NCBI GenBank assembly: GCA_023512665.1
Contig: JAILZC010000001.1
Location: forward strand, 1-17,078
Source: Candidatus Bipolaricaulota bacterium
Lineage (GTDB): Bacteria; Bipolaricaulota; Bipolaricaulia; RBG-16-55-9; DRXL01
Direction: 5' to 3'
Length of the DNA: 17,078 nt
Shown piece after piece: positions 14,883 to 17,078 of this stretch (the first letter of the stretch is position 1; every line of letters begins with the position of its first letter). The notes under the pieces are model-generated. The model made no database searches. It had not been told where the DNA came from and saw only the letters and a list, made by a program, of their open reading frames with translations. The translations under genes were made by a program, and so were the position numbers.

Positions 14883-15604
14883 TGCAAGTCTTCGTCTGAG
14901 AGGTGGCCATAGCGCGGCATAGGCCAGGGAATCCCCTCGGTCGGACCGATGACATAGACCGAGAGCGGGTCTTTGAGGTGTTGCAGCTGCCAGTCGTCGG
15001 TGCGCCCGTGCGCGCCAGCTTTCGTAAGATTGGGCCCGATGGGCCCGCCGCTCTTGCCGATCATGTGACAGCCTACGCACCCTTGGCTGCTAAAGAGCGC
15101 TTTTCCGCGCTCGACTTGCTCGCGAGTGAAGCGCTCTGGGATACTCAGCGTGGGCTCTTCGCTGGGCTCGTGCGCAGGGGTGAACGTCTTCACGTACGCG
15201 ACGAGCGCATCGAGCTCTTCTTTGGGAAGATACGCATAGGAATTCATCTTGCTGCCGGGGATGAGCTTGTGTGGGTCTATATAGTGTTCGCGCAGCCACC
15301 GTTCGTCGCGGCGCATCCCAGCGTTGCTTAAGCTTGGCCCCACAGGGAAGCCCACCAAGGGTCCTCCAGGCTCCAGCCGCGCCAGATGACACGACGTGCA
15401 CCCTCCTGCCTGGAAGACGAGCTTGCCGCGCTCCACGAGATCAAGCCGGGCCAGCGGTGAGGCCGCGTGCTCTTCTTCGGTGCTTGCGGCTGAGGGCGTG
15501 TACCAGAAGCCCTCTAAGAGGGCGATCCCCTTCGCGGCGAAGACCCCAAGCCCAACCAAGAGAAAGATCACTAAGATCAGATCATTCCAGCGTTCGCGTC
15601 GCAT
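14849..15604 (-). CDS. Membrane-anchored dihaem cytochrome c
   Basis: 251 residues. One N-terminal membrane helix (about 9-31) anchors two cytochrome c domains outside the cytoplasm. Haem sites are CTSCH (69-73) and CVGCH (176-180). Likely axial Met ligands are M120 in PGSKMNSY and M229 in PWPMPRYG. The first domain resembles the CcoO type of monohaem domain (WLREHYIDPHKLIPGSKM, then a Y-x-x-L segment); the second is a generic class I domain with GPNLTKAG. It is probably an electron carrier or a subunit of a respiratory complex, but no oxidase gene is in the window. ATG 15604 has AAGGTGA a few bases upstream and a promoter at 15643-15671. The exported haem-binding cysteines fit with the nearby disulfide-forming pair only in a general sense. 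Confidence 0.9.
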   Translation of the reverse strand: MRRERWNDLILVIFLLVGLGVFAAKGIALLEGFWYTPSAASTEEEHAASPLARLDLVERGKLVFQAGGCTSCHLARLEPGGPLVGFPVGPSLSNAGMRRDERWLREHYIDPHKLIPGSKMNSYAYLPKEELDALVAYVKTFTPAHEPSEEPTLSIPERFTREQVERGKALFSSQGCVGCHMIGKSGGPIGPNLTKAGAHGRTDDWQLQHLKDPLSVYVIGPTEGIPWPMPRYGHLSDEDLQALVAYLQSLR

Positions 15605-15642
15605 GGCATCACCTTGTGAGTTCGCATAGATTTTGATGCTCC

Positions 15643-15671
15643 AGTATAGAGGACATGAACTTGATCTTCAA
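15643..15671 (-). promoter_or_regulatory. Promoter of the dihaem cytochrome gene
   Basis: On the minus strand TTGAAG (15666-15671; 4 of 6), 17-base spacer, TATACT (15643-15648; 5 of 6). The predicted start near 15636 gives a leader of about 32 bases. It sits in the 98-base gap after nadE, which otherwise shows no clear terminator. Confidence 0.6.
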
Positions 15672-15702
15672 CATGCTCTTCTTCCCCGCACCTGTCACAT
15701 TG

Positions 15703-17078
15703 TCACGGCGCAAAGCGATTGACGATGGGCTGGCGCCAGTCGCGCCCAAACGCCCTTCGGGTGATCTTCGGCCCCACGGGGGCTTGGCGCCGCTTGTACT
15801 CGCTCTTCTGTATGAGCGCGATGATCGCGTGCACGACGCTTTGGGGAAGCTGGAGGGCTTGCGCGATCTCGTCGGGGCTCTGCCCCCGCTCGATGAACGC
15901 TTCGAGAACCCTGTCGAGATCGCGATAGGGTGCGGGCAGGTCGGCCTCGTCCGTCTGACCGGGGCGCAGCTCCGCCGAGGGCGGGCGCTCTAAGACCCTT
16001 TGGGGTATAACTTCAGACTGAGCATTGCGCCAGTGCGCCAGCTGATAGACCCTCGTCTTGGTGACGTCTTTGAGCACGCAGAACCCGCCGGCCATGTCAC
16101 CGTAGAGCGTGGCGTAGCCTAGGGCCAGCTCGCTCTTGTTGCCCGCCGTCAAGACCAATCTTTTGAATTTATTCGAGAGCGCCATCCAGAGCACAGCGCG
16201 CAGGCGCGCTTGAATGTTCTCTTCAGTCGAGTCAGGCTGCGCCTTAGCCAAGACCGGAGCGAGCGCAGAGAGCGCGCCCGCGTAGAGCGCGTCTATGTCG
16301 AGCGTGATCAGCTGGATTTCAAGATTTTGGGCAAGAGCAAGAACATCTTCGTGGCTCATCGGCGATGTGAACCGCGAGGGCAGAAAGACCCCACAGACGT
16401 TCTGTGGGCCGAGCGCGTCGACAGCGATGCAAGCCACGAGCGCTGAGTCAATGCCCCCAGAAAGCCCGACGATCACCCGCTCGAAGCCGTTCTTGCGCAC
16501 GTAGTCTTTCGTGGCCAGCACCAACGCGCGATAGACCTCCTCGGCTTCAGAGAGAGGCGGCTCGATGCGCGGGAGCGCTTTCTGCGCAGGGTACGTCCCA
16601 ACAGGACGGGGGAGCTTGATGACGGACACCTGAGACCTCACCCCGCCTGCGGCACCCCTCTCTGCTTCAGAGAGGGGTTGGGGAGGAGGTGAGAGACTGA
16701 GATCGGCAACCAAAAGATCTTCAGTGAACGCTTTGGCCCGCGCCACTATCTTCCCGTCTCGGTCATAGATCAAGCTCTGGCCGTCGAAGACGAGCTCGTC
16801 TTGGCCGCCTACGAGGTTGCACAGGGCGATGGCGACGTGCTCGCGCGCCGTGTGCGCTGCTAGCAGGGCCTCACGCTGAAAATTTTTCTGGATCTCATAG
16901 GGCGAGGCTGAGATATTGAGAATGAGCTGGGCTGCGGCGCGCGCTTGAGCGCCGATCGGGCCATCAGGGCGCCATAAATCTTCGCAGATCGTGACCCCGA
17001 ACGAGAGATGCCCGTCGGTGAAGAGAAAAAGCTTTTCGCCGGGGTGAAAGTAGCGCAGCTCGTCGAAGACCCCGTAAT
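15703..17078 (-). CDS. nadE: Glutamine-dependent NAD+ synthetase, N-terminus outside window
   Basis: The frame is open from the window edge to the stop at 15703 (about 458 residues present). The visible N-terminal part is the end of the nitrilase-type glutaminase domain: YGVFDELRYF, catalytic Cys in FGVTICEDLW (Cys codon at 16984-16986) and NLVGGQDELVFDG. The C-terminal synthetase domain has the ATP P-loop SGGIDS (16444-16461), TEENIQARLRAVLWMALSN and LYGDMAGGFCVLKDVTKT. It amidates nicotinic acid adenine dinucleotide to NAD using glutamine. A shorter frame from a TTG at 16773 is internal, not the true start. In the linker between domains the frame crosses a palindromic repeat (16635-16696), giving a short Pro/Ser then Ala/Gly stretch. 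All catalytic motifs in view are intact. Confidence 0.96.
   Translation of the reverse strand, partial: YGVFDELRYFHPGEKLFLFTDGHLSFGVTICEDLWRPDGPIGAQARAAAQLILNISASPYEIQKNFQREALLAAHTAREHVAIALCNLVGGQDELVFDGQSLIYDRDGKIVARAKAFTEDLLVADLSLSPPPQPLSEAERGAAGGVRSQVSVIKLPRPVGTYPAQKALPRIEPPLSEAEEVYRALVLATKDYVRKNGFERVIVGLSGGIDSALVACIAVDALGPQNVCGVFLPSRFTSPMSHEDVLALAQNLEIQLITLDIDALYAGALSALAPVLAKAQPDSTEENIQARLRAVLWMALSNKFKRLVLTAGNKSELALGYATLYGDMAGGFCVLKDVTKTRVYQLAHWRNAQSEVIPQRVLERPPSAELRPGQTDEADLPAPYRDLDRVLEAFIERGQSPDEIAQALQLPQSVVHAIIALIQKSEYKRRQAPVGPKITRRAFGRDWRQPIVNRFAP
16635..16696. repeat. Family 1 palindromic repeat inside nadE
   Basis: CCCCTCTCTG (16655-16664) pairs perfectly with CAGAGAGGGG (16668-16677) around a three-base loop. 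It is flanked by CCTCACCCC on the left and GGGGAGGAGGTGAG on the right, which pair as outer arms. The nadE frame is kept. It is the shortest of the three family 1 copies. Confidence 0.82.

Noticed and set aside
14484..15080. Open frame of 198 residues on the minus strand across the carB/cytochrome junction
   Set aside because: It lies antisense to the CarB MGS domain and out of frame with the cytochrome; both real genes have clear motifs.
16771..16773. TTG as the start of NadE
   Set aside because: The frame continues upstream to the window edge with conserved nitrilase-domain motifs including the catalytic Cys.

Overview
This is a GC-rich (about 60 % by eye), densely packed stretch of bacterial chromosome with no phage, IS, CRISPR or tRNA/rRNA features and no gene-free gap longer than about 155 bases. 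The content suggests a deep-branching, perhaps thermophilic bacterium with a respiratory envelope. It has a MoxR/DUF58/VWA envelope operon, a VKOR/DsbA disulfide pair, a membrane-anchored dihaem cytochrome c, an FAU-1-type (mainly archaeal) RNA-binding ribonuclease, an RNA 3'-phosphate cyclase, carAB and a glutamine-dependent NadE. Candidate lineages such as Bipolaricaulota/Acetothermia, Fraserbacteria or a Chloroflexota-like group are a guess from gene content and repeat style; the window has no phylogenetic marker I can place.

Layout. (1) 1-6667, minus strand: a six-gene, mostly overlapping operon behind a promoter at 6688-6716. In transcription order it encodes a secreted/membrane protein (4958-6667), a six-helix membrane protein (4266-4958), a DUF4175-like coiled-coil membrane protein (2722-4269), a MoxR AAA+ ATPase (1638-2624), a DUF58 protein (779-1654) and a BatA-like VWA protein cut by the window edge (1-782). 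(2) 6725-7887, minus: a VKOR and DsbA-like disulfide-forming pair. (3) 7939-9246 minus and 9300-10337 plus: FAU-1-like RNase and RtcA cyclase, divergent, with overlapping -10 boxes. (4) 10334-14846, plus: strong promoter, structured leader with an intrinsic terminator (candidate attenuator), then carA-carB. (5) 14849-15604, minus: dihaem cytochrome c, convergent with carB. (6) 15703-17078, minus: NadE, N-terminus beyond the window.

The most unusual signal is two families of small palindromic repeats sitting in or against coding sequence. Family 1 (C-rich arm, hairpin, G-rich arm) is inserted without breaking the reading frame in three unrelated proteins: the BatA-like protein, CarA (exactly in the linker between its two domains) and NadE (in the linker between nitrilase and synthetase domains). 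Each copy is translated as a Pro-rich then Gly/charged peptide. Family 2 is a hairpin element of about 65 bp. One copy lies in the operon gap before moxR and a second supplies the last 20 codons and the stop codon of carB. The two copies match closely in the arms, and their central stems differ in sequence while both still pair.

Taken together the genes are mostly housekeeping (pyrimidine/arginine precursor, NAD, disulfide formation, respiration, RNA processing). The parts without a clear described function are the three membrane proteins at the head of the MoxR operon, the FAU-1/RtcA pairing, the carAB leader and the two repeat families.
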